A DNA stretch of 64,000 nt from Lachnospiraceae bacterium (GTDB taxonomy: Bacteria > Bacillota > Clostridia > Lachnospirales > Lachnospiraceae). The position numbers and the translations under genes were made by a program. Positions 55,839 through 63,683 of this stretch are shown here, one piece after another. Under the pieces are notes generated by a model. It was not told where the DNA came from, did no database searches, and worked only from the letters and a program-made list of their open reading frames with translations. How positions within the stretch are numbered: the first letter of the stretch is position 1; each line of letters begins with the position of its first letter. The stretch lies in contig JAFYHV010000150.1 of NCBI GenBank assembly GCA_017538995.1, forward strand, positions 1-64,000, read 5' to 3'.

Positions 55839-58247
55839 TTATACCAACTTTAATGAAGTCTGTCTTTCTATCGTGTTTTTGCCGTCATCCACTCTGAATA
55901 TAAGTGCGTATCCGCCCTTTTTCGTTCCGGGCTGTCCGCAGACAAGTGTGGCATCAAATCTGTTGTTAACAATCTTAATGTCGTTTAACTCAAGTTTGAT
56001 TTCAGGCATGGAAACCACGGTTCCCTTATCGGATATAATGCATAACTGCATCTTAAGCCCTTCTTTGTTTCCCTTAAAGGTTATAGGAAGATGTACTGTC
56101 GAGCAAACGGGAAGTTCAAGCGTTTCGGGCGCTCCGAGCACTATTTCGCCTTCTTCGATGTAAATGATAAAAGAAGGAATTTCGAGCTTGTCTTTTTTAA
56201 CCTTGTCACAATATTTCTGTACTTTGTTTTTCCACTCAAAATATTCGTCGACACTCTGTGTGACTTTCTCAATTTTAAGAGCATTTTCTGCATCGGTATT
56301 TTCGGAATATTCTTCGCTTAATCCGTCGAATATTCTTCCGTCCTTGTAAAGAAAATCGTAGTGATTTTCAAACAGATATTCAGTGGGTTTTACAAACATT
56401 TTCCAATCCGTGCGAAGTCCGGGCCAGCACATTACTATGTAGGGCTTGGATCTGATTAAATCAGGATATTTAGCCTGCGCATAGTTAAAGTAACTGCTCC
56501 ATTCGTCAAGGCCCGTCATCTCTATGCCTTTATGTTCGTTAATCATTTCAAGGTATATATCCTTTTCGATGATCTGTGGCATATGGCTTGAATACTGATA
56601 TCCGGGATAGCGGTTTTCGTTGACGAATTCTCTGGTTCTGAAAATGTAATAATCGTACGAGGTCATACCGCCCACAACACCCTTCCATTCGTTAAGGTCG
56701 TTGCAGTAGTAAGCCACGTAGGAATCGTCTTCTAAGAATACTTTTTTGTCTATCTCTTTTAAAGGTCTGTAATCGTCATCACTCATGATGAAAACTTCAT
56801 CGACCTTGTCGCTCTGCATTGCCAGACAGCGAAGGAAGAAGTTTCTTGTGCCGTGGTCTTCCGGAAGCGGTCTGCCTTTTAGGATTTCGCCGTCCGTAAG
56901 CGTATCGATTTTAATTCTCTTCGTCTCGATGGCTTTCATATCGTCAGCCACTTTGTCGGGACAGCAGAGAACGATTTTTTCGATGAAAGGCATGTATGCT
57001 TCAATATACGGAATCGTCCTCTTGATATCATCCACTCTGGCCGTAAGAATAACCATCTGTCTGACATCTTTTTTGGATTTTCTCTCCGTGATTTTTAACG
57101 TTGATAAAGCATCTATAACTTTCGCCGCGGTCTCTTCCCAGGTAAAAGGTTTGAAAGATTTTATTTCTTCCTTAAGTCCGTCATACTCTGTGGGATTTTC
57201 CATCAGATTTGTAAGTTTATCCGTAAAATCTTTTACGTCATTTAACTTAAAATACTCGCAGTAATCTTTGCCGACTTCTCTTAAAACAGGAATGTCTGTC
57301 GCAAGCACGGGAGTGCCTCTCTGAAGGCTCTCGATGATGGGAAGTCCGAAGCCTTCAGCATATGTTGCAAATGCAACCAAAAATGCATTCGAGTAAAGAT
57401 AATCTATCGCTGCATCGTCAAGTCCGACGAAATGGAAAAATCTTTTTCCGTTCTCGGGATGTTCCTCAATTCTCTTTTTTAAATCATCCACATTCCAGCC
57501 GATTTTGCCGGCGAAAATAAGCTTTACGTCCTTGTCAAAAAGTCCCGCATCGAATGCGTCTAAAAGAAACGCATGATTTTTTCTGGGCTCTATTGTGCCG
57601 ACAGTAAGGACATATTTGCCCTTTGCGGCTTCCACAACTTCCTTGGGAATACCTGCTGTATCTGCCTCTTTTTTACCGCCGAAATCGGAGCCGAGCCACG
57701 ATACAAACCCTGTTCTTCTGGGTAATCCCAATTTGTCTGAAAGTTCGTTGATCGAATCAAGCGTACTCTGTGCAGATGCGATAACTGCGTCCGCATAAAG
57801 AAGGTATGAGCCTATATAGTTGATAAAATGAAATCTTGTGTTAAAGTGTGTAAACTGCGGATAATTAATCGGCAGAATATCGTATACGTATACAACGATT
57901 TTTACGCCCTGATGCTTAAGCGCGGGAAGTAAAACGCTGCTCTTTAAAGAGATATTCCAAACTGCGTCAAGCTCAAAGAAAATATCGCCGGGCTTCATGT
58001 CACAAGGCAAAATGGATTTGCCCGTGAAGATACGGCTTCTTTCTTTTTCTCCGCCTTTTATGTATTTTATGAAATTGTCCGAATCGAGAACCTCAAAGCG
58101 GCTTATGTCTTCGTTAAAAGAAATGAATGTAAGCTTTTCGGGAATTACCTTGTACATCTCAAGCGAAAGGTTTCCGACCACTCTCTGAATGCCTGTAAGG
58201 AAATCCACTTTTGTAAGGTTCGTAACATCGACAAAAATTGTCTGCAT
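55839..58247 (-). CDS. Three-domain glycosyltransferase (GT4 / Stealth-like / beta domain)
   Basis: 802 residues; ATG 58247 follows GGGGATAA and lies only 2 nt from the upstream stop. Residues about 1-380 are a GT4 enzyme (LTGIQRVVGNLSLEMY, VGTIEPRKNHAFLLDAF, EGFGLPIIESL). Residues about 395-640 are a second catalytic-looking domain with IMSDDDYRPL near 487 and YSSHMPQIIEKDIYLEM; this pattern resembles Stealth-type sugar-phosphate transferases, but only loosely. Residues about 695-802 are a beta-sandwich that resembles Wzt carbohydrate-binding tails. A protein with two transferases and a binding domain would fit a chain-initiating or chain-ending enzyme. It stands between the two DUF4214-like cytoplasmic genes. 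Confidence 0.7.
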   Translation of the reverse strand: MQTIFVDVTNLTKVDFLTGIQRVVGNLSLEMYKVIPEKLTFISFNEDISRFEVLDSDNFIKYIKGGEKERSRIFTGKSILPCDMKPGDIFFELDAVWNISLKSSVLLPALKHQGVKIVVYVYDILPINYPQFTHFNTRFHFINYIGSYLLYADAVIASAQSTLDSINELSDKLGLPRRTGFVSWLGSDFGGKKEADTAGIPKEVVEAAKGKYVLTVGTIEPRKNHAFLLDAFDAGLFDKDVKLIFAGKIGWNVDDLKKRIEEHPENGKRFFHFVGLDDAAIDYLYSNAFLVAFATYAEGFGLPIIESLQRGTPVLATDIPVLREVGKDYCEYFKLNDVKDFTDKLTNLMENPTEYDGLKEEIKSFKPFTWEETAAKVIDALSTLKITERKSKKDVRQMVILTARVDDIKRTIPYIEAYMPFIEKIVLCCPDKVADDMKAIETKRIKIDTLTDGEILKGRPLPEDHGTRNFFLRCLAMQSDKVDEVFIMSDDDYRPLKEIDKKVFLEDDSYVAYYCNDLNEWKGVVGGMTSYDYYIFRTREFVNENRYPGYQYSSHMPQIIEKDIYLEMINEHKGIEMTGLDEWSSYFNYAQAKYPDLIRSKPYIVMCWPGLRTDWKMFVKPTEYLFENHYDFLYKDGRIFDGLSEEYSENTDAENALKIEKVTQSVDEYFEWKNKVQKYCDKVKKDKLEIPSFIIYIEEGEIVLGAPETLELPVCSTVHLPITFKGNKEGLKMQLCIISDKGTVVSMPEIKLELNDIKIVNNRFDATLVCGQPGTKKGGYALIFRVDDGKNTIERQTSLKLV

Positions 58248-58249
58248 AG

Positions 58250-58744
58250 TTATCCCCGTCCGAGTAATTTATTCAAAAAACCTTTTACGGCCATCTTCCA
58301 CTTAAGCGGAATTTTTGCCTTTATCTTCGTGAGAGTCATTCTGACTCTTCTCTTAAATTTGCCCACCGTAAAAGTATATTCGTTAGTATGATCGATGTAG
58401 TTGTAAACCACCTTGTTTTTGATACGTCTTTCGGTGGATTCGTAAACCGATCTTAAAACCGCTCTCTTGTAATCCCTGTCAGAAAGCGAGTCGTCACGTA
58501 TCTTTTCGAGTTCGTCAGGCTGCGCCCATCTCTTAAAAGTTATATAAAAAATCGCCTGAACAAAAACATCTCTCGGCACATCATACGCCAGGGAAATGTC
58601 GGTTGCATCAGGCTCTAAATCAAGAGAAGCAACGAGAGTTTCCTTGTTGGTAAGGTTACTCATGCCTTCTATGCCGTATGATTTTAAATTGTCATTAGAA
58701 ATATCATATATCTGAGAATATATGCTTCTTTCTTTTTCGGTCAT
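58250..58744 (-). CDS. Small cytoplasmic protein with a degenerate DUF4214 unit
   Basis: 164 residues, no signal peptide; ATG 58744 follows AGGATTT. Residues about 58-112 (DVFVQAIFYITFKRWAQPDE ... SVYESTERRIKN) align with the cytoplasmic DUF4214 units of the protein at 54053, keeping the FV start, the R before PDE, and S-E-x-R-x2-N at the end, but the glycine and tryptophan positions are lost. The last 45 residues are strongly basic (IKAKIPLKWKMAVKGFLNKL) and could lie on the membrane. It is directly between wzt and the three-domain glycosyltransferase, so a role in organising glycan assembly or export is plausible but unproven. Confidence 0.6.
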   Translation of the reverse strand: MTEKERSIYSQIYDISNDNLKSYGIEGMSNLTNKETLVASLDLEPDATDISLAYDVPRDVFVQAIFYITFKRWAQPDELEKIRDDSLSDRDYKRAVLRSVYESTERRIKNKVVYNYIDHTNEYTFTVGKFKRRVRMTLTKIKAKIPLKWKMAVKGFLNKLLGRG

Positions 58745-58765
58745 TTCTAAATCCTATTATCTCTT

Positions 58766-58780
58766 CGGTGCCGGGCACCG
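58766..58780. repeat. GGTGCC perfect palindrome between wzt and the small DUF4214-like gene
   Basis: CGGTGCC, one central base, GGCACCG. No T run follows on either strand, so it is probably not a terminator; the 46 nt gap it occupies is otherwise plain. Confidence 0.7.
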
Positions 58781-58790
58781 TTATTTGCTG

Positions 58791-60098
58791 TTATTCGCTC
58801 TTCCACGAGTGTTCAATGCTAATCGCTCCCGCTTCGCCTTTGACGTTGTTGATTCGAAGTCTGAACACATCTCTCCAGAAATCATAGTTGAATCCGTCGG
58901 GTTTGTGGAATGCGAGATCAAATATATAATTGCCCGCATTAACGGGTATTCTATCCAAAATCAGAGTGATTGTACCTTTATCTTTTAAAGGCAGCGTTTT
59001 AGACATGTCTATAAGTGTGTTGGTGCCGTAAATATGCACCTTGTCATCACGGTAAATAGCCACTCCGACTACGGAATTGTCAATCTTTCCGGGATTGTCA
59101 TAGCCGATATTTATATAAATGGGCTCGGTATTTAAGAAAGTATCTCTTTCCACACCCTTTTCGTCCGTAACGGTTACAGAGTTCATAACGATTTCGTTGG
59201 AGCCCCATCTGTTGCTGTCTTCGGGTTTCTTGGTTTCCTCGGTATTCTCTGCTGCCTCTTCTGTCTTTGCCTCTTCGGGCTTTTCTTCAACAGCCTTTTT
59301 TTCTTCTTTTTTGCTTTCTTCTTTCTTCTTATCCTGCTTGTCCTTGGCTTTTGAAAGAGTATTGTTGGCCATAAAACTCATGTACTTCGGATGAACATCG
59401 AAAGGAGCGCCCTCTTCTTTTATGACGCCTTCATGAATCCAAATACTTCTGTCGCAGATGAGTTCGAGCTGGCTTAAGGAATGTGAAACGATAACAATCG
59501 TTGTGCCTTCGGATTTGATCTGACGAAGTCTGTTAAAACATTTTGCCTGGAAAGCCACGTCGCCTACCGCGAGAATTTCGTCGATAAGAAGAATATCAGC
59601 ATCAACGTTAATTGCTACAGCGAAAGCCAGACGCATGTACATACCTGAAGAATATGTTCTTACAGGGTTGTCTATAAAATCTTCGAGTTCGGAGAATTCG
59701 ATAATGCTGTCGATTCTTTCCTCGATTTCTTTTTTGGTAAGACCGAAAATTGAAGCATTGATGTAAATGTTCTCACGACCGCTCATGTCGGGATGGAAGC
59801 CTGCACCAAGCTCTATAAGACTCGATACTCTTCCGTTCATTTCGATGGTACCGCTGTCAGGATACATAATCTTGGTGAGCATCTTTAACGTGGTACTTTT
59901 ACCGCATCCGTTGTGACCGATAAGACCGATTGCCTCACCTTTTTTAACTTCAAAACTGATACCTTTAAGGACTTCCCTGTTTTCAAATTTACGTCTTTTG
60001 GAAAAGAGAGTTCTTTCTTTTAGGGTGTGTCCTTTATCAAGATAAACTTTGAATTTCTTTGTTATATTGTGGACTTCGATTGCATTTTCAGGTTTCAT
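58791..60098 (-). CDS. wzt: Polysaccharide ABC exporter ATPase with carbohydrate-binding C-terminus
   Basis: 435 residues. It starts ATG 60098, sharing one base with the wzm stop codon, after GGAGGAG. ATPase domain 1-245: Walker A GHNGCGKST at 61-69, signature YSSGMYMRL, Walker B LLIDEILAVGD, switch histidine in IVSHS. Residues about 250-300 are a Lys/Glu-rich linker (KKEESKKEEKK, EEAKTEEAAENTEETKK). Residues about 300-435 are a Wzt-C beta-sandwich (NTEPIYINIGYDNPG, VGVAIYRDDKVHIYG, GNYIFDLAFH). With Wzm it exports an undecaprenyl-linked glycan made in the cytoplasm. The C-terminal domain usually reads the chain end before export. Confidence 0.92.
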   Translation of the reverse strand: MKPENAIEVHNITKKFKVYLDKGHTLKERTLFSKRRKFENREVLKGISFEVKKGEAIGLIGHNGCGKSTTLKMLTKIMYPDSGTIEMNGRVSSLIELGAGFHPDMSGRENIYINASIFGLTKKEIEERIDSIIEFSELEDFIDNPVRTYSSGMYMRLAFAVAINVDADILLIDEILAVGDVAFQAKCFNRLRQIKSEGTTIVIVSHSLSQLELICDRSIWIHEGVIKEEGAPFDVHPKYMSFMANNTLSKAKDKQDKKKEESKKEEKKAVEEKPEEAKTEEAAENTEETKKPEDSNRWGSNEIVMNSVTVTDEKGVERDTFLNTEPIYINIGYDNPGKIDNSVVGVAIYRDDKVHIYGTNTLIDMSKTLPLKDKGTITLILDRIPVNAGNYIFDLAFHKPDGFNYDFWRDVFRLRINNVKGEAGAISIEHSWKSE

Positions 60099-60880
60099 TA
60101 CATCTCCTCCACAAAGTGTTTCTGCATTTTGTCAAACGTGATCCAGCCTATTACGAATAACAAAATTCCCATCAACAGAGCTGATAAAAGAGTCGCAAGT
60201 TCGGGAACTCTGCCGTAATAGAGAATGTCTCTGTATGCAATGATGATGGGTGCCATGGGATTTACATACATGTATATTGCACGGAACTCAACGGGTACAC
60301 GTTCCTGTGAATACATAATGGGTGAAAGGAACTGCCATGCCATTGTAAGAATTCCCATGATAAACTGCATATCCTGGAAATAAACGGTTACGGCAGATAA
60401 TATAAACGTAAATCCGAGTGCCAGTATATATTCCGTCAGCATAACGGGAATTAAGCAAAGAAGCGCCAGAGGATTGAATGTGTAACGCGCAATAAGCATA
60501 ACCGCAAAGATTACAATGAAACTAAGCAGCATGTTTACGAACTGGCTTGTCACAAAAGAAATCGGCAAGACTTCTCTCGGGAAGTATATCTTCTGCACCA
60601 TATTTTTCTGACTGGTGATACAGGTTGAACCGCCTGCCAGTGAAGTTGAAAAGAAGATCCAAGGTATGAGGGCAACAAAAAGAAACATATAATAGTCTTT
60701 TACGTCGCTGTGCAAAACGATGGAAAATACAAATGTATATATCAATAACTGAAACAAGGGATTTATGAAAGTCCACAAAAAGCCCAGAACTGAGCCCTTA
60801 TAACGACCTTTCAAATCCCTTTTTACGAGACTGTATATCATAGTCCGATATGCATATATTTCTTTAATACGTTTTATCAC
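60098..60880 (-). CDS. wzm: Polysaccharide ABC exporter permease
   Basis: 260 residues, starting GTG 60880 with GGAG about 10 nt upstream. ABC-2 type: six membrane helices, RDLKGRYKGSVLGFLWTFINPLFQL at the start, FSTSLAGGSTCITSQKNMVQKIYFPREVLP in the first loop, PIMYSQERVP, VNPMAPIIIAYRD. It forms the channel for the wall glycan with Wzt. A near-consensus promoter at 60953-60981 precedes it, so it heads the export operon. Confidence 0.92.
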   Translation of the reverse strand: MIKRIKEIYAYRTMIYSLVKRDLKGRYKGSVLGFLWTFINPLFQLLIYTFVFSIVLHSDVKDYYMFLFVALIPWIFFSTSLAGGSTCITSQKNMVQKIYFPREVLPISFVTSQFVNMLLSFIVIFAVMLIARYTFNPLALLCLIPVMLTEYILALGFTFILSAVTVYFQDMQFIMGILTMAWQFLSPIMYSQERVPVEFRAIYMYVNPMAPIIIAYRDILYYGRVPELATLLSALLMGILLFVIGWITFDKMQKHFVEEM

Positions 60881-60952
60881 TTGTCCGTCACTCCGAAATA
60901 TATTCTAAAATGTTTGTTTTGTCCGTAAAAATGCACAGACCATAACATTATA

Positions 60953-60981
60953 ATTTTATCTTAAATCGGGCTTTTTGTCAA
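60953..60981 (-). promoter_or_regulatory. Near-consensus promoter for the wzm-wzt operon inside a dyad
   Basis: Minus strand TTGACA (60981-60976), 17 nt spacer, TAAAAT (60958-60953), start near 60946. The -35 box lies in the loop of an inverted repeat AAATCGGG (60964-60971) / CCCGATTT (60990-60997), a candidate operator. Confidence 0.75.
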
Positions 60982-61016
60982 AAATTAGCCCCGATTTTTC
61001 ACCATAAAACAATCAA

Positions 61017-61050
61017 CGGTGTCCGACACTTTTTTGTGAGCCGGACACCG
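61017..61050. repeat. GGTGTCCG hairpin after the GT4 gene
   Basis: CGGTGTCCG (61017-61025) pairs with CGGACACCG (61042-61050). The following T tract on the minus strand is poor, so it may be an mRNA-end or insulating hairpin rather than a strong terminator. Confidence 0.6.
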
Positions 61051-61055
61051 GATTA

Positions 61056-62282
61056 TTACTTAATTTCACTGATTCTTTTTTCAAGAAGATTTTTCACACT
61101 CTCCATGCTTAATTTATCTTCTATGTACGCTTTGGCTTTCTTGGACAAATCATCATAAAATTCTTTATCCGTGCAAAGCCTTTTCATATAGTCTGCTGCC
61201 TCGTCCGTGTTCGCATCGGCCCATTTGGCGCCCTTTCTGTACGGAGACATGTCTTTTTCGAGTGTGATGAACGAATAATCCACCATGCACGCGATGTCTT
61301 TGTTCATAAACTCGGTATTCGACGACCAGTTTGTCGCTATGCAAACCGTACCGTTTAGCATGGCTTCCGCCATTACGAGTCCAAAACCTTCCGCACGATG
61401 TAAGGATACGAAAACATCCACATCGGCTATAAGGCTGTTGACTGCCTTTTTCTCAAGAATATCGGTTATATAATAAACGTTTTTATAGCCTTCAAGAAGT
61501 TTCTTTACGGGCTCGAGTTTTTTCTCCTCCGCGTTGTTTGTTTTTATAACAATTCCGACCGAATCATCGTCAGGTGAAAATGCCTTTTTAAAAGCTTCTA
61601 TCGCACCGAGCGGATTCTTTCTGATCATTGTTGAATTCGCATCAAACATTACGAGGAAAAGGAACTTGTCTTCGGGAAGATTAAAATACTTTCTGTCGTA
61701 TTTCGCATCAGTCTCTGCGGTAACATTGTAAGGAATTGTAACTACAGGTTTGTCTGTGACTTTTCTGATGCTTTCACTCGTAAATTCCGAAGGCGTCCAG
61801 ATTTCATCGACGAGGTTAATCGCGGGAGTCCATTCGTTCGGGAATTCCTCGAGTTCCCAGAGCCAGAATGCGATATTGTATCTCTCGTTCCAGAGGTTTT
61901 CATCGAATTCGACGCATCGAAGCATAAGCTCCGTTGGTTCCATGTGAATGATATTTATTCCGTAGGGTGTTTCTTTTACGAACTCATCATCAAATGTCGA
62001 ATCGCCGTTTTGAACGGTTCCTATAAGATCAAAATTTTCAAAGGTGTAATCGACATCTGATTCTTTTATGGCGTTGGCTAAAAGCCTGCAGCTCTGTCCA
62101 AGTCCTATCTGCGCCTTAAAAGGTCCGATTAAGTTTACTCCCTTTGGAAACAACGAAGAATTATAGGGCTTTATGACTCTGTTTTTAAGCACAGTATTTA
62201 CTCTGTGACGATAGAGGATAAGCGCCCTTTTTAGAAGGAGTTTTTGAGGTATTAACTTTTTCGCCGTTTCCTTAAAACCCAT
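61056..62282 (-). CDS. Family 4-like glycosyltransferase
   Basis: 408 residues; starts ATG 62282, sharing a base with the stop of manC. After a basic, possibly membrane-contacting N-terminus (residues 1-40) comes a GT-B enzyme with NLIGPFKAQIGLGQSCRLLA, NIAFWLWELEEFPNEW, EIWTPSEFTSESI, VVTIPYNV and a donor loop HRAEGFGLVMAEAMLNG. This combination is found in GT4 proteins of O-polysaccharide clusters. It is coupled to manC, so a GDP-mannose-derived donor is plausible. Confidence 0.85.
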   Translation of the reverse strand: MGFKETAKKLIPQKLLLKRALILYRHRVNTVLKNRVIKPYNSSLFPKGVNLIGPFKAQIGLGQSCRLLANAIKESDVDYTFENFDLIGTVQNGDSTFDDEFVKETPYGINIIHMEPTELMLRCVEFDENLWNERYNIAFWLWELEEFPNEWTPAINLVDEIWTPSEFTSESIRKVTDKPVVTIPYNVTAETDAKYDRKYFNLPEDKFLFLVMFDANSTMIRKNPLGAIEAFKKAFSPDDDSVGIVIKTNNAEEKKLEPVKKLLEGYKNVYYITDILEKKAVNSLIADVDVFVSLHRAEGFGLVMAEAMLNGTVCIATNWSSNTEFMNKDIACMVDYSFITLEKDMSPYRKGAKWADANTDEAADYMKRLCTDKEFYDDLSKKAKAYIEDKLSMESVKNLLEKRISEIK

Positions 62283-63358
62283 TATAATAACTCGTTTCTT
62301 CCCTGTGCCTGAAGTGTTTCAACAATCTTCTTAACGCTCTGTGCTTTTTCCTTAGGACAAACCATGATTGCATCCTTTGTTTCAACGATTACAAGACCGT
62401 CAACATCAACTGCGGTTAATGTCTTGCCTGACGAAAGGATAATTGAATCTTTGCAGTCTACAGCAACAACATCTCCTTCGAGAATATTGCCGTTTTCATC
62501 CTTATCTCGTAAAACTTCCATCATGTCGAAGCTTCCGACATCGTTCCAGCCCATCTCTCCCGGTACTACCAGAACATCGCCTGTTGCTGCGGCTTTTTCC
62601 ATTACCGCATAGTCTACGGAAATCTTTCTGATGTTAGGATAAACTTCCTCGATTACAGCCTTTTCGTTGTCTGTATTCATTGCATCGCCGATCTTTTCGA
62701 GATCTGCGTAAATGTCGGGAATGTATTCTTTAAACTTGTCAAGAATAACGCTTGCTTTCCATGCAAACATACCGCTGTTCCATGCATATTCGCCTGAAGC
62801 AACATACTCTTTGGCAGTCTCTTCATCGGGTTTTTCCTTAAACTCGATTACGGACTTTGCATCACCTGTTTCATTCTTGTCATATCTGATATAACCGAAG
62901 CCTGAAGAAGGGAATGTGGGATTGATACCGATGGTGATCAGTTTGCCGGTATTCTCTGCAGTTCTTACTGCTTCGTTTAAGATTCTTACAAAGCCTGCTT
63001 CGTCCTTAATGTAGTGATCGGCAGGAGTGATAATCATTACGCCGTCGCCGTATTTTCTTAAAATTTCCATAGCTGCATAACCGATGCATGCTGCAGTATT
63101 TCTGGCTGAAGGCTCAGATAAAATATGGTCGCTTTTAAGTCTTTCCTTTGTAGCTTCAAGCATTGAAGGAACCTGTGTAACATTGGTTACGATAAAGATA
63201 TTGCTCTTGTCGGCAACGAAAGCCAGTCTGTCGACTGCCTCGTTAACCATCAGTTCTTTTCCGGTAAGGTTAAGAAGCTGCTTGGGTGTCTCTTTTCTTG
63301 AAAGGGGCCAGAATCTTGTTCCGCCGCCGCCTGCCATTATTACTCCGTAAACGTTCAT
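62282..63358 (-). CDS. manC: Mannose-1-phosphate guanylyltransferase
   Basis: 358 residues from ATG 63358, chosen because GGAGGA stands 7 nt upstream; an open frame runs back to 63442 but its first 28 residues do not fit the family. It makes GDP-mannose from mannose-1-phosphate and GTP. Motifs: GVIMAGGGGTRFWPLSRKETPKQLL, ITPADHYI, FKEKP, NSGMFAWK, DYAVMEK, WNDVGSF. It lacks the cupin isomerase domain, in contrast to the fusion at 23212. It is the first gene of a two-gene unit with the following GT4 gene. Confidence 0.93.
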   Translation of the reverse strand: MNVYGVIMAGGGGTRFWPLSRKETPKQLLNLTGKELMVNEAVDRLAFVADKSNIFIVTNVTQVPSMLEATKERLKSDHILSEPSARNTAACIGYAAMEILRKYGDGVMIITPADHYIKDEAGFVRILNEAVRTAENTGKLITIGINPTFPSSGFGYIRYDKNETGDAKSVIEFKEKPDEETAKEYVASGEYAWNSGMFAWKASVILDKFKEYIPDIYADLEKIGDAMNTDNEKAVIEEVYPNIRKISVDYAVMEKAAATGDVLVVPGEMGWNDVGSFDMMEVLRDKDENGNILEGDVVAVDCKDSIILSSGKTLTAVDVDGLVIVETKDAIMVCPKEKAQSVKKIVETLQAQGRNELL

Positions 63359-63411
63359 ATTTTTATCCTCCTGTGTCAAATTTCGGCCTTTAATTTCTAC
63401 ATCTAGGCATA

Positions 63412-63439
63412 TTGACATTATGTTTATATCTTTTATAAT
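63412..63439 (+). promoter_or_regulatory. Consensus promoter of the putative antitoxin RNA
   Basis: TTGACA (63412-63417), 16 nt spacer, TATAAT (63434-63439): both hexamers are perfect consensus. It points away from manC and towards the convergent toxin gene; no plus-strand protein gene follows. Confidence 0.8.
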
Positions 63440-63445
63440 CAAATT

Positions 63446-63540
63446 AAAGAGGTGCTACCGGAGACGGTTGCCCGTAAATGTTATCTAGCGATTAACAAGT
63501 AACCGCCAAAATAACCGCCGAGCAGGGCGGTTATTTTTTT
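63446..63540 (+). ncRNA. Putative type I antitoxin RNA (about 95 nt)
   Basis: Bounded by the consensus promoter at 63412-63439 and the hairpin-T-tract at 63508-63540. It has no open reading frame with a ribosome site. Its 3' end is antisense to the end of the small peptide gene at 63531-63626. It carries TAACCGCC twice (63500-63507, 63512-63519), which can pair with GGCGGUU in the toxin leader. The 5' segment GGTGCTACC ... GGTTGCCC (63451-63473) is nearly the same as the 5' segment of the toxin transcript. Confidence 0.6.
63508..63537. terminator. Bidirectional terminator shared by both RNAs
   Basis: AAATAACCGCC (from 63508) pairs with GGCGGTTATTT (to 63537), loop GAGCAG. A run of seven T follows on the plus strand and TTTT on the minus strand. 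The stop codon of the peptide gene lies within the right arm. Confidence 0.85.
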
Positions 63541-63626
63541 CTTTCCTTGCAAATCTTGTAAACAAGAGCTACAAGAGCTATGAGCATTAAAATCAACTGA
63601 ATTAAATCAGCCAAGGTAATGTACAT
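63531..63626 (-). CDS. Small hydrophobic peptide, putative type I toxin (holin-like)
   Basis: 31 residues: start MYITLADLIQLIL, hydrophobic middle, basic end YKICKERKK. Starts ATG 63626 after GGGGGGTG (6 nt spacer). It is one predicted membrane helix with a charged tail, the plan of Fst/TxpA and the 'putative holin-like toxin' peptides of Firmicutes, which damage the cell membrane when overproduced. The opposing RNA at 63446-63540, a long GC-rich leader with alternative hairpins, and a shared bidirectional terminator support a type I toxin-antitoxin locus. Toxicity itself cannot be seen from the sequence. It is too short for routine gene calling. Confidence 0.7.
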   Translation of the reverse strand: MYITLADLIQLILMLIALVALVYKICKERKK

Positions 63627-63655
63627 AAGCAACACCCCCCTTCTCCTTATGGATT

Positions 63656-63683
63656 GGAGGGTGAGAACCCTCCGAAAGGAGGG
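63656..63683 (-). promoter_or_regulatory. Toxin leader with mutually exclusive hairpins
   Basis: Read on the minus strand the leader has CCCTCC (63683-63678), GGAGGG (63673-63668) and CCCTCC (63661-63656). The middle block can pair with either neighbour, and the ribosome site GGGGGG downstream can also pair with CCCTCC. Such switching could hide or free the ribosome site. Confidence 0.55.

Noticed and set aside
63359..63442. N-terminal extension of manC by 28 codons
   Set aside because: The extension overlaps the ribosome site of ATG 63358 and the antitoxin promoter, and does not resemble the family.
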